64,000 bases of DNA from Microbacterium sp. 10M-3C3. GTDB lineage: Bacteria; Actinomycetota; Actinomycetes; Actinomycetales; Microbacteriaceae. The notes beneath the pieces are model-generated. The model was given only the letters and a program-made list of their open reading frames with translations, was not told the DNA's origin and made no database searches. The translations under genes were made by a program, and so were the position numbers. Shown one piece after another: positions 9,035-16,700 of this stretch. The stretch covers positions 310,001 through 374,000 of the forward strand of contig NZ_CP034245.1 in NCBI RefSeq assembly GCF_003931875.1. The letters are read 5' to 3'. Numbering within the stretch: position 1 is the first letter of the stretch; every line of letters starts with the position of its first letter.

Positions 9035-9061
9035 CCTCACGAATCGGCACAGCGCGTCGTC
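9035..9061 (+). promoter_or_regulatory. Probable autoregulated ECF41-type promoter upstream of the sigma gene
   Basis: CCTCACG at 9035-9041 is followed 16 bases later by CGTC (9058-9061), itself the second half of CGTCGTC. The same arrangement with identical spacing occurs 1 kb downstream before the SDR gene. Known ECF41 promoters resemble TGTCACA with a CGTC -10 element. It lies about 60 bp before the sigma factor ATG. Confidence 0.55.
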
Positions 9062-9123
9062 GAATGTGTGAGGGTGGGAAGCGGTCGCCGTCCGCCGCCG
9101 ACGTCGAAGGGGGAGAACCGCGC

Positions 9124-10068
9124 ATGACCCAGGTGCCGATCGTGCCGGGTGCCGACGACGCGCTCGCGGACGTCATCGGCGAGCGACGACGCCTCGTGGC
9201 GCTCGCCTACCGGATGACCGGCACCCTCGCCGACGCCGAGGACATCGTGCAGGAGACCTACATCCGCTGGTACCGCCTCGATGAGGCCGAGCGCGCCGAG
9301 ATCCGCAATCCCGCGGCGTGGCTGACACGGGTCGCGAGCCGCGTCGCGCTCGACGTCCTCGGCTCGGCCCGGGTCCGCCGTGAGCAGCACGCCGGGCAGT
9401 GGCTTCCCGAGCCGGTGCCGGCCGATCTGTTCGCCGGGACGGCGCTGCCGCCCGCGTCGGCGGGTGCGCCGACGGAGGATCCGCTCGAGCGCGTGACCCT
9501 GGACGACGCGGTGAGCATGGCGCTGCTGGTCGTGTTGGAGTCGATGACGCCGGCCGAGCGGGTGGCTTTCGTGCTCCACGACGTCTTCGCGACGCCGTTC
9601 GATGAGATCGCCGGCCTCGTCGGCCGGTCGCCTGAGGCCGTGCGCCAGCTCGCGTCGTCGGCGCGGCGCCGCGTGCGCGAACGCCGGAGGGCCGTCGTGC
9701 CGCCGGGTGAGCACGACGGCGTCGTCCGCGCGTTCCTCGACGCGGCACGCGGTGGCGACCTGCAGCAGCTCGTGCGGACGCTCGCGCCCTCGGTGGAGCT
9801 GCGGTCGGATGGCGGCGGCGTCGTCAGCGCCGCGCCGAACGCCGTCGTGGGCGCCGACCGCGTCGCGCGCTTCCTCCTCGGCATCCTGCAGAAGCGGCCC
9901 GATCTCGCCTTCGAGGAGCGTCGGACTGCCGACGGCCTCGGCTTCGCCCTCACGCTCGACGGCCGGCTGTTCGCGATGGCGACCTTCCATGTCGAGGACG
10001 CGCGCATCACCGATGTGTGGCTCGTGCTCGATCCCGGCAAGCTGACCGAGTGGCGCGCGATTCCGTGA
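9124..10068 (+). CDS. ECF41-type RNA polymerase sigma factor (SigJ-like) with SnoaL-like C-terminal domain
   Basis: A 314-residue alternative sigma factor. The sigma-2 region is at ~20-85 (LVALAYRMTGTLADAEDIVQETYIRWYR) and sigma-4 at ~130-190 (LESMTPAERVAFVLHDVFATPFDEIAGLVGRSPEAVRQ). A C-terminal NTF2/SnoaL-like domain carries the ECF41 signatures DGGG (RSDGGGVVSAAP) and DPGKL near the end, a variant of the NPDKL motif. In ECF41 proteins this domain controls activity in place of a separate anti-sigma factor. Targets are usually one adjacent oxidoreductase/epimerase/decarboxylase gene, here the downstream SDR. GGGGGAG precedes the ATG. Confidence 0.9.
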   Translation: MTQVPIVPGADDALADVIGERRRLVALAYRMTGTLADAEDIVQETYIRWYRLDEAERAEIRNPAAWLTRVASRVALDVLGSARVRREQHAGQWLPEPVPADLFAGTALPPASAGAPTEDPLERVTLDDAVSMALLVVLESMTPAERVAFVLHDVFATPFDEIAGLVGRSPEAVRQLASSARRRVRERRRAVVPPGEHDGVVRAFLDAARGGDLQQLVRTLAPSVELRSDGGGVVSAAPNAVVGADRVARFLLGILQKRPDLAFEERRTADGLGFALTLDGRLFAMATFHVEDARITDVWLVLDPGKLTEWRAIP

Positions 10069-10072
10069 CGCG

Positions 10073-10099
10073 CCTCACATTCCGTGCCGCTGCGTCGTC
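10073..10099 (+). promoter_or_regulatory. Probable ECF41-type promoter upstream of the SDR gene
   Basis: CCTCACA (10073-10079) is followed after 16 bases by CGTC (10096-10099), preceded by an overlapping CGTC (10093-10096). It repeats the arrangement upstream of the sigma gene, including the preceding G and the 13-base distance to CGTCGTCG. It starts four bases after the sigma stop codon and about 60 bp before the SDR start. Confidence 0.55.
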
Positions 10100-10158
10100 G
10101 GTGAGATGAGGGCGCGATGCCGGGGACGGACCCCGGCGGCCCGGAGAGGGAGTGCGTC

Positions 10159-10920
10159 ATGCGCATTGCGATAGCCGGCGGCAGCGGAACGGTCGGTCGT
10201 CACGTCGTCGCCGCCGCGCGTCGACGGGGCCATGAGCCCGTCGTCCTGTCGCGCGGCAACGGTGTGGACGTCGTGCAGGGCCGGGGGATCGATGCGGCGA
10301 TCGCGGGCGCCGACGCGGTGATCGACGTCGTGAACGCCACGACGCTGTCGACGCGCCGGGCCGTGGCGTTCTTCGAGACGGCGTCGCGGAACCTCCTCGA
10401 CGCCGAGGCGCGGGCGGGCACGCCGCACCACGTCGCGCTCTCCATCGTCGGCATCGACGACATCGACACGTCGTACTACGCCGGAAAGCTCGCGCAGGAG
10501 CGCGCCGTGCGCGCGTCGGGCGTCCCGCACACGATCGCCCGGGTCGGGCAGTTCCACGAGTTCGCGGAGCAGATCGCGGCCCAGACGACGATCGGCCCGG
10601 TCACCCTCGCGCCGACGACGCTCACGCGCCCCGTCGCCGCGCGCGAGGTCGGCGAGCACCTCGTCCGGATCGCCGAGGGTGCGCCGGCCGGTCGGGTCGC
10701 CGATCTGGTCGGCCCGCGCGACGAGGTGCTCGCCGACATGATCCGACGGATGTACCGGCACGACGGCATCCGGCGTGCGGTGGTCCAGGTGCGGTTCCCG
10801 GGTGCCTACGGCCGGGGTCTCGCCTCCGGCGAGCTGCGTGGCGACGTGTCGCGGACCACGGCGACGACGACCTTCGAGCAGTGGCTCGCCGCCGACCACG
10901 TCCGCTCGTCCCACCGATGA
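10159..10920 (+). CDS. NAD(P)-binding atypical SDR/NmrA-like oxidoreductase, probable ECF41 target
   Basis: A 253-residue Rossmann protein: MRIAIAGGSGTVGRHVV carries the N-terminal glycine-rich dinucleotide motif, with DAVIDVVNATTLS and VALSIVGIDDIDTSYYAGK (YxxxK-like) downstream. It belongs with NmrA/atypical short-chain dehydrogenases; substrate unknown. GGAGAGGGA precedes the ATG. Position directly after an ECF41 sigma gene, with a shared promoter motif, makes it the likely regulated partner (the COE gene of ECF41 systems). Confidence 0.82.
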   Translation: MRIAIAGGSGTVGRHVVAAARRRGHEPVVLSRGNGVDVVQGRGIDAAIAGADAVIDVVNATTLSTRRAVAFFETASRNLLDAEARAGTPHHVALSIVGIDDIDTSYYAGKLAQERAVRASGVPHTIARVGQFHEFAEQIAAQTTIGPVTLAPTTLTRPVAAREVGEHLVRIAEGAPAGRVADLVGPRDEVLADMIRRMYRHDGIRRAVVQVRFPGAYGRGLASGELRGDVSRTTATTTFEQWLAADHVRSSHR

Positions 10921-11041
10921 CTCGTCGCCGAGCAGACGGACGGTGGGCGTGCACTTTCCTGATCGATGATCGAGGTGTCGAAAACGCGCTTGTCCGTTCG
11001 CTGTGGGGGTGAAACGGTTCCATTGACGAAAGGACACGACC

Positions 11042-11410
11042 GTGAAGTACGTCATCATGTTCACCTTCGACCCCGAGCTCGACGCGCAGGTACCGGAGGA
11101 GCGGATGCAGGAGCTCTACGGGCGCGCGTACCAGTGGTACGGGGATAACGCGGCGCAGATCGCCGACGGGGGAGCGCAACTGCAGCCCGTCGAGACGGCC
11201 ACCACGGTGAAGTACGGCGAGAGCGGCACGGTCGTGGCCGACGGGCCGTTCTCGGAGGCCAAGGAGGTCGTCGGCGGCTTCAGCATCATCGATGTGCCCG
11301 ACATGGACGCGGCGATCGCGCTGGTCCGCACATGGCCGTACCTCGAACTCCCCGGCTGGGGCGTGGAGATCCGCCCGATCCTGACCGTCTCGGGCGAGTC
11401 GGGGGCGTGA
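11042..11410 (+). CDS. YCII-related DGPF-domain protein
   Basis: A 122-residue protein of the YciI-like/DGPF family: MKYVIMFTFDPEL at the start and VVADGPFSEAKEVVGGFSII with the defining DGPF. These small alpha-beta barrel proteins are the standard partners of ECF42 sigma factors; their biochemical role is unresolved. The GTG start follows GAAAGGA. The stop overlaps the GTG start of the sigma gene (GTGA), so the pair is co-transcribed. TGTCGA at 10976-10981 matches the -35 element reported for ECF42 promoters. Confidence 0.88.
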   Translation: MKYVIMFTFDPELDAQVPEERMQELYGRAYQWYGDNAAQIADGGAQLQPVETATTVKYGESGTVVADGPFSEAKEVVGGFSIIDVPDMDAAIALVRTWPYLELPGWGVEIRPILTVSGESGA

Positions 11411-12699
11411 GCGGTTCGGATGCCGCGGCCCGCCCCGACGCGGGCACGCGGCCGGGAACCGGCGGCGGGGTCGCGGCATCCGATCTCCTCCTCTCGAAAG
11501 TCGTGCGCGAGGAGTCGGGACGGATCGTGGCGGCACTGGCACGGTCCCTCGGCAGTCTGGACGTCGCCGAAGAGGCGGTGGCCGACGCCGTCGAGGAGGC
11601 ACTCCGCGCATGGCGGAAGGGCGGAATCCCGCCCAACCCCGGCGCCTGGCTCACGCAGGCCGCCCGCCACGATGCGCTCGATCGCCTGCGCCGCGAGAAG
11701 AGGTACCGCGAGAAGCTGGCGGGCATGGTGCCCGGCAGCGACGCGACGTCCGCGGCGGCCGGAGACCACGGGTCCGCTTCGTCCGGCGACGCTGATGACC
11801 GGCTTCCGCTGCTGTTCGGGTGCTGCCACCCCGCACTGGCGCCGGAGGCGCAGCTCGCGCTCACGTTGCGAGCTGTGTGCGGCCTCACCACGGCGCAGAT
11901 CGCGCGCGCCACGTTCAGCACCGAGTCGGCCACGGCGCAGCGGATCGTGCGCGCCAAGCGGAAGATCGGCGCGACCGGCATCCCCCTCCGGATCCCGGAC
12001 GGGATCGACCGGGCGGGACGACTCGATATCGTCCTGACGATCGTCTCGGTCATGTACACCGAGGCGCACTTCGTCCCCGGCGGCGACGCCGCTGCGGACC
12101 GCGATCTCGCCGACGACGCGATCTGGCTCGCAGGTGTCATCGCGGCCGCGCTGCCGCGTGAACCTGAGGCCCACGGACTGCTCGCGCTGCTGCTGTTCCA
12201 CCGGGCGCGCGAGTCGGCGCGGTCCGCGGGCGGCGACCTCGTCCTGCTCGTCGACCAGGACCGCTCCCGATGGGACGCTGGGCTCATTTCTCGGGCACGT
12301 GTGGAGCTGGAGCGAGCCGCGCGGCTGCGCCGCCCCGGCCGGTGGCAGCTGCAGGCGGCCATCGCCGCATGCCACGCGGATGCAGAGACCGCGGCCGCGA
12401 CCGACTGGCCGCAGGTGCTCGTCCTGTACGACATGCTGCTCGGCTACGACGCGTCCCCTGTGGTGCGACTCAATCGCGCCGTCGCCTTGGATCGGGTCGG
12501 TGCGCCCGTCGCAGCGCTCGCCGAGGTGGACGCCCTGGCGGCCCGGCTCTCCGGGTCGCACCTCTGGCATGCCGTGCGGGCGCATCTGCTGCGCCGGCTC
12601 GGACACGACGATGAAGCGCTCGCCGCGGAGGTGCGCGCGGTGGAGCTGACAGCGAACCTCGCCGAGCGTCGACTCCTCGCCGCCCGCACCGGTCGGTGA
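11407..12699 (+). CDS. ECF42-type RNA polymerase sigma factor with C-terminal TPR-like extension
   Basis: A 430-residue sigma factor. Region 2 (LLLSKVVREESGRIVAALAR to AWLTQAARHDALDRLRREKR) and region 4 (LALTLRAVCGLTTAQIARATF, then TAQRIVRAKRKI) fill the first ~200 residues. The rest is a helical extension (ERAARLRRPGRWQLQAAIAA, DYDAS-like LLGYDASPVVRLNRAVALD, SHLWHAVRAHLLRRLG) characteristic of ECF42 and proposed to replace anti-sigma control. GTG 11407 is chosen because it overlaps the DGPF gene stop. A proline-rich N-terminal leader of ~30 residues is present. Confidence 0.9.
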   Translation: MSGSDAAARPDAGTRPGTGGGVAASDLLLSKVVREESGRIVAALARSLGSLDVAEEAVADAVEEALRAWRKGGIPPNPGAWLTQAARHDALDRLRREKRYREKLAGMVPGSDATSAAAGDHGSASSGDADDRLPLLFGCCHPALAPEAQLALTLRAVCGLTTAQIARATFSTESATAQRIVRAKRKIGATGIPLRIPDGIDRAGRLDIVLTIVSVMYTEAHFVPGGDAAADRDLADDAIWLAGVIAAALPREPEAHGLLALLLFHRARESARSAGGDLVLLVDQDRSRWDAGLISRARVELERAARLRRPGRWQLQAAIAACHADAETAAATDWPQVLVLYDMLLGYDASPVVRLNRAVALDRVGAPVAALAEVDALAARLSGSHLWHAVRAHLLRRLGHDDEALAAEVRAVELTANLAERRLLAARTGR

Positions 12700-12830
12700 C
12701 GTTCGGCGTACGCGGCGTTCGCCGCCGTCAGCCGTCACAGTGACGCCCACTGTCGCGCGCAGATTGCTTCATCATCGGACCCGCACAGGCCGGTCGAGAC
12801 CTCGACACCGCCCTCTCGCCAGGCAAAGGC

Positions 12831-12865
12831 AAAACCCCCGCGATGTAGAAGCTACGCGAGGGTTT
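12831..12865 (-). terminator. Intrinsic terminator for the leftward tRNA cluster
   Basis: AAACCC and CGCG arms (12832-12841 and 12855-12865) form a long hairpin with an inner GTAG/CTAC stem. On the minus strand the descending arm is followed by TTTT. It lies about 30 bp past the 3' end of tRNA-Phe. A second smaller hairpin (GGGTGAT/ATCACCC, 12869-12889) lies between it and the tRNA. Confidence 0.7.
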
Positions 12866-12892
12866 CTGGGGTGATTGTAACGATCACCCTTG

Positions 12893-12965
12893 TGGCTCCG
12901 ACCGGCATCGATCCGGTGACCTTTCGATTTTCAGTCGAACGCTCTACCAACTGAGCTACAGAGCC
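12893..12965 (-). tRNA. tRNA-Phe (GAA)
   Basis: 73-nt cloverleaf on the minus strand. The acceptor stem GGCTCTG pairs with CGGAGCC, the D-arm reads GCTCAGTTGGTAGAGC, the anticodon loop CTGAAAA gives GAA, and the T-loop GATCGATGC is normal. CCA is not encoded. It is the last of three leftward tRNAs. Confidence 0.95.
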
Positions 12966-13046
12966 GCGCAGCATCCGTATCGCGAAGCGACGCGATGCCA
13001 CGTCCTAGACGAAAGGCCTCCTCGAAAGAAGGCCCGTCGCTCGGAG

Positions 13047-13120
13047 CGACCCTGACGGGACTTGAACCCGCGACCTCCGCCGTGACAGGGCGGCACGCTA
13101 ACCAACTGCGCTACAGGGCC
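13047..13120 (-). tRNA. tRNA-Asp (GTC)
   Basis: 74-nt cloverleaf on the minus strand. The acceptor is GGCCCTG against CAGGGTC with a G discriminator, as expected for Asp. The anticodon loop CTGTCAC gives GTC and the T-arm contains GGTTCAAGTCC. CCA is not encoded. Confidence 0.95.
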
Positions 13121-13149
13121 ATGCTTTTTGAATTGTGTGTCGGTGGAAG

Positions 13150-13222
13150 TGACCCCAACGGGATTCGAACCCGTGCTACCGCCGTGAAAGGGCGGCGTCC
13201 TAGGCCGCTAAACGATGGGGCC
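13150..13222 (-). tRNA. tRNA-Glu (TTC)
   Basis: 73-nt cloverleaf on the minus strand. The acceptor is GGCCCCA against TGGGGTC, the anticodon loop CTTTCAC gives TTC, and the T-arm contains GGTTCGAATCC. CCA is not encoded. It is first in the leftward tRNA cluster. Confidence 0.95.
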
Positions 13223-13438
13223 GGATGAGCCCCTTCGCCACGCGGCTCGGCGCTCACTTGCCGACGCCCAAGCATACGCAATCCCCGACGGATCCGCCAA
13301 TCGAGGGCGCGCCTGCCCGCCACCGGGGTGTTCGCCGCTCAGCATGGACGACGGCTCCCTGCGCACAGGGGCTGTTGCTTCTGTGACTGGTGTTGTTACT
13401 GTGGATCGAGTTTCTGCCGTGAAGCGAAGGGTGCACGC

Positions 13439-14836
13439 GTGACGCTGGAACGACTGGACGAGGAGTGCGATTGCGCACCCAGTCCCCGTGAGCGTCGCGC
13501 GCTGTGGCCCTCGATGGACCGCCGCAGCGCGCTCGCCCTCGGCGCGATCGGCGCCGTCTCGCTCGGCGTCATCGGCGCGGCCGGCGGCCCGATCCTCTCG
13601 CCCGCCCGCGCGATCGAGGGCTACCCCTCGTGGCAGGACGTGCAGAACGCGCGGGCGAACGAGGCCGCGAAGGCCGCCGAGATCACGCGCATCCAGGGCC
13701 TCATCCAGGCCCTGGCGGCCGACGTGCAGCGCACGCAGGCCGAGGTCGTGGCGCGTTCGAACGAGTACTACAACGCCCAGCAGGCCTTCCTCGAGGCCGC
13801 GTACGAAGCCGACCAGCTGCAGGCCCAGGCCGACGCGAAGCAGGCCGAGGCGGCGGATGCGGCGCAGAAAGCCGGCCGGATCGCGGCGCAGCTGTACCGG
13901 AGCGGCGGTGACGACACTCCGCTCGAACTGTTCTTCGCGGGGTCCGCCGCATCCGCCGACGACCTGCTGGCCAAGCTCGGCACGATGGACAAGGTCATCG
14001 AGCGCAACCGAACCGTGTACGACCAGGCCGTGCAGGCCCGCAACTCGGCGCAGAGTCTCAGCGATCAGGCCGCCGTCAAGCGCGCCGAGCGCGACCGTCT
14101 GCAGCAGGAGGCCGAGGCCAAGCTCGCCGCGGCTCAGGCGGCGGCGCAGGCGGCGCAGGACGCGCTCACCGCGCAGCAGGCGAACCAGGTGACGCTCGAG
14201 GCTCAGCTCGCCGCCCTCAAGGACACCACCGCCAAGACGGTCGCCGACTACCAGGCGGGCGTCGAGGAGGAGCGGCGCCGCCGCGAGGAGCGCGAGCGTC
14301 GCGAGCGCGAAGAGGCCGATCGCCGTGCCCGTGAGGCCGCTGCGGCGGCTGCGGCGGCGGCCGCTGCCAACCAGGGCGGTGGCGGTGGCGGCGGTGGCGG
14401 TGGCGGTGGCGGCGGTGGCGGCGGCTCCGGGTGGGTGCGCCCCTCCTACGCGGGCGTGAGCTCGTGGTACGGCCCGCGGTCGAGCCAGTGCACGCCGAGC
14501 TACTGCGCGAGCAGCTTCCACCTGGGCATCGACTTCGGTGCCGGATGCGGCGCCGGCAATTACGCCGCAGCCGCGGGCACCGTCACCTACGCCGGCTGGA
14601 ATGGCGGCTACGGCAACTACGTGCGCATCGACCACGGCGGCGGCATCGCGACCGGCTACGCCCACAACAGCCGGGTCGTCGTCAGCGTCGGCCAGCGAGT
14701 CGGCGCGGGGCAGCAGGTGGGTGTCGTGGGTCTCACCGGCAACGTGTTCGGCTGCCACCTGCACTTCGAGGTGTACCAGAACGGCAAGACCGTCGACCCG
14801 GCGCCGTTCCTGCGCGCGCGCGGCGTCGGCGTCTGA
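13439..14836 (+). CDS. Secreted M23 (LytM) peptidoglycan endopeptidase with coiled coil
   Basis: A 465-residue cell-wall hydrolase. An N-terminal export signal (RRSALALGAIGAVSLGVIGA, residues ~25-45) has a twin-arginine-like start. It is followed by a long coiled coil (~60-310; AKAAEITRIQGLIQALAADV and similar), an Ala run, a 17-Gly linker and a C-terminal M23 domain. Zinc/catalytic residues are present: HLGID (HxxxD) and HLHFEV (HxH). The arrangement matches EnvC/RipA-like enzymes in which the coiled coil restrains or localises the peptidase during division. GTG 13439 is preferred; upstream in-frame starts give an unlikely Cys-rich leader. Two GTNACT words (13383, 13395) upstream might be an MtrA site. 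Confidence 0.88.
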   Translation: MTLERLDEECDCAPSPRERRALWPSMDRRSALALGAIGAVSLGVIGAAGGPILSPARAIEGYPSWQDVQNARANEAAKAAEITRIQGLIQALAADVQRTQAEVVARSNEYYNAQQAFLEAAYEADQLQAQADAKQAEAADAAQKAGRIAAQLYRSGGDDTPLELFFAGSAASADDLLAKLGTMDKVIERNRTVYDQAVQARNSAQSLSDQAAVKRAERDRLQQEAEAKLAAAQAAAQAAQDALTAQQANQVTLEAQLAALKDTTAKTVADYQAGVEEERRRREERERREREEADRRAREAAAAAAAAAAANQGGGGGGGGGGGGGGGGGSGWVRPSYAGVSSWYGPRSSQCTPSYCASSFHLGIDFGAGCGAGNYAAAAGTVTYAGWNGGYGNYVRIDHGGGIATGYAHNSRVVVSVGQRVGAGQQVGVVGLTGNVFGCHLHFEVYQNGKTVDPAPFLRARGVGV

Positions 14837-14855
14837 GTCGCGCCTCACGCAACGA

Positions 14856-14887
14856 CGAAGCCCGGCCCTCGCGGGAGCCGGGCTTCG
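14856..14887. terminator. Bidirectional terminator hairpin
   Basis: Perfect 10-bp inverted repeat CGAAGCCCGG / CCGGGCTTCG with a 12-nt loop, centred between the converging M23 peptidase and pyrophosphatase genes and 20 bp after the former's stop. Confidence 0.8.
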
Positions 14888-14899
14888 CTGCATCCGGTG

Positions 14900-15433
14900 T
14901 CAGAGCGTGTTGGGCGCTTCGCCCTCACCCTGCGTCTTGGTCTGGCCCTCGTGCTCGTCGAAGCGCTCGAACGCCTCGCCGACCAGGCGCTCCGCCTCGG
15001 CGGCGCCGGCCCACTCGTCCACCTTGACCCACTTGCCGGGCTCGAGGTCCTTGTAGTGCTCGAAGAAGTGCGCGATCTCCTTCTTGGTCCACTCGTCGAT
15101 GTCGTCGACGTCCTGGATGTGGTCCCAGCGCGGGTCCTTCGCGAGCACCGCGACGACCTTGTCGTCGCCGCCGGCCTCATCGCTCATCTTCAGCACCGCG
15201 ACGGGACGCACCTTGGCGAGGATGCCGGGGTAGAGGTCGCGGTCGAGCAGCACGAGCACGTCGAGCGGGTCGCCGTCCTCGCCGAGCGTGTTCTCGAAGA
15301 AGCCGTAGTTGGCGGGGTAGCCGAACACCGTGTAGAGGATGCGGTCGAGGAAGACCCGGCCGGTGCCGTGGTCGACCTCGTACTTCACGCGGCTGCCGCG
15401 CGGGATCTCGATGACGGCGTCGTACGCGCCCAT
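14900..15433 (-). CDS. ppa: Inorganic pyrophosphatase
   Basis: A 177-residue family I pyrophosphatase hydrolysing PPi to phosphate in the cytoplasm. Landmarks are IEIPRGSRVKYEVDHGTG, the signature GEDGDPLDVLVL with the metal-binding acidic residues, and KDPRWDHIQD. The C-terminal tail (EGQTKTQGEGEAPNTL) is slightly extended. AAGGAG precedes the ATG; a TAGGCT -10 hexamer lies ~35 bp upstream (complement of 15469-15474). Monocistronic, converging with the M23 gene. Confidence 0.96.
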   Translation of the reverse strand: MGAYDAVIEIPRGSRVKYEVDHGTGRVFLDRILYTVFGYPANYGFFENTLGEDGDPLDVLVLLDRDLYPGILAKVRPVAVLKMSDEAGGDDKVVAVLAKDPRWDHIQDVDDIDEWTKKEIAHFFEHYKDLEPGKWVKVDEWAGAAEAERLVGEAFERFDEHEGQTKTQGEGEAPNTL

Positions 15434-15528
15434 ACGTGTGCTCCTTCGATCAGGGAAATGCCGCGCCCAGCCTAGTGGGGCCGCTCGCTCTCCTCCGTGT
15501 CGGGGTCGGCCCTCCCGCTGCTGTCCGT

Positions 15529-15614
15529 TTCTCAGGAGATTTCACCGCCGGGGGTAAGCCGTGCGGCGGAAAGACGCGGATCCCTCCCCGAGCGACAACG
15601 AAATCTCCTGAGAA
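15529..15614. repeat. Perfect 15-bp inverted repeat in a divergent intergenic region
   Basis: TTCTCAGGAGATTTC at 15529-15543 is matched exactly in reverse complement at 15600-15614, with a 56-bp spacer. It lies between divergent ppa and tilS, just upstream of the tilS -10 box, so unlike most inverted repeats in this window it is not at a 3' end. Confidence 0.85.
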
Positions 15615-15657
15615 GCGAGCTGGGAGGGGCGGCACGGGCGCCCGGTAGCGTGGGCGC

Positions 15658-16659
15658 GTGTACCGCCGCCCGAGCCTCGACCCCGCCGTCGCCGAAGTGC
15701 GCCGCGCGGTCCGCGCCGCCCTCGAGCTGCTCCCCGTCGACGGCGACCCCGCCGTGATCGTGGCGCTCTCGGGCGGGGCCGACTCCCTCGCCCTCGCCGC
15801 GGCGACCGCGTTCGAGGCGCCCAAGCTCGGCTTCCGTCCCGTGGCGCTCGTCGTCGACCACGGCCTGCAGGCGGGATCGGACGCGGTCGCGGATGCAGCG
15901 GCCGCCGCCGCATCCGCCCTCGGTCTCGCCGCCCGGGTCGTGCGCGTCGCGGTCGACGGCGAGGGTGGGCCGGAGGCGGCGGCCCGCACCGCGCGTTACG
16001 CGGCGCTGGTGGACGCGGCACGCGCCGAGCGGGCGGCGGCGATCCTCACCGGGCACACGCTCGACGATCAGGCCGAGACGGTGCTCCTCGGACTCGCGCG
16101 CGGTTCGGGGGCGACGAGCCTGCAGGGCATGGCGGCCGTCGCGGAGATCGAGGGCGTGCCGCTCGTGCGTCCGCTCCTCGACGTCCGCCGCGCGACCACG
16201 CGCGCCGCGTGCGCAGCGGAGGGGCTCGCGCCGTGGGACGACCCGCACAACGCCGACGAGCGCTTCGCCCGGGTGCGCGTGCGGGAGCGCGTCCTGCCGG
16301 TGCTCGAGGCCGAGCTCGGCCCCGGCATCGCCGAGGCCCTCGCCCGCACGGCCGAGCAGCTGCGGGAGGACGCGTCCGCGTTCGCCGACATGATCGACGA
16401 GACCATCGAGGACATCGTCGAGCACGCCGAGGCGGGCATCTCGGTCTCGGTGCCCGCGCTCGCCGCGAATCCCGCGGCGCTGCGGCACCGCATCATCCGC
16501 CACGTGGTCGCGAGCGAGTTCGGCGAGAGCCTGACCCGCCGGCAGACGCTCGAAGTCGCCCGGCTCGTGACGGACTGGGCGGGGCAGGGGCCGATCGACC
16601 TGCCCGGATGCAGCGCCCGCCGCGTCGGCGCGCGCCTCGTCTTCACCGCCGCCGGCTGA
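15658..16659 (+). CDS. tilS: tRNA(Ile)-lysidine synthetase
   Basis: A 333-residue N-type ATP pyrophosphatase that attaches lysine to C34 of tRNA-Ile2 so that AUA codons are read. The P-loop is IVALSGGADSLALAA (~residue 38), with VVDHGLQAGS and the ILTGHTLDDQAETVLLGLARGSG motif downstream. The C-terminal half is the shorter actinobacterial form. The GTG start follows TAGCGT (15646-15651) by six bases, a leaderless arrangement. hpt follows, then ftsH, the usual actinobacterial order. Confidence 0.94.
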   Translation: MYRRPSLDPAVAEVRRAVRAALELLPVDGDPAVIVALSGGADSLALAAATAFEAPKLGFRPVALVVDHGLQAGSDAVADAAAAAASALGLAARVVRVAVDGEGGPEAAARTARYAALVDAARAERAAAILTGHTLDDQAETVLLGLARGSGATSLQGMAAVAEIEGVPLVRPLLDVRRATTRAACAAEGLAPWDDPHNADERFARVRVRERVLPVLEAELGPGIAEALARTAEQLREDASAFADMIDETIEDIVEHAEAGISVSVPALAANPAALRHRIIRHVVASEFGESLTRRQTLEVARLVTDWAGQGPIDLPGCSARRVGARLVFTAAG

Positions 16660-16700
16660 TCCCGCGGGCGCCGCCCGCCTCGATGCGTAGGATCGAACGC

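Noticed and set aside
13328..13438. Upstream extension of the M23 peptidase from ATG-type starts at 13328
   Set aside because: It would add a Cys/Arg-rich leader unlike any signal and cover the probable promoter; the GTG at 13439 places the export signal normally.
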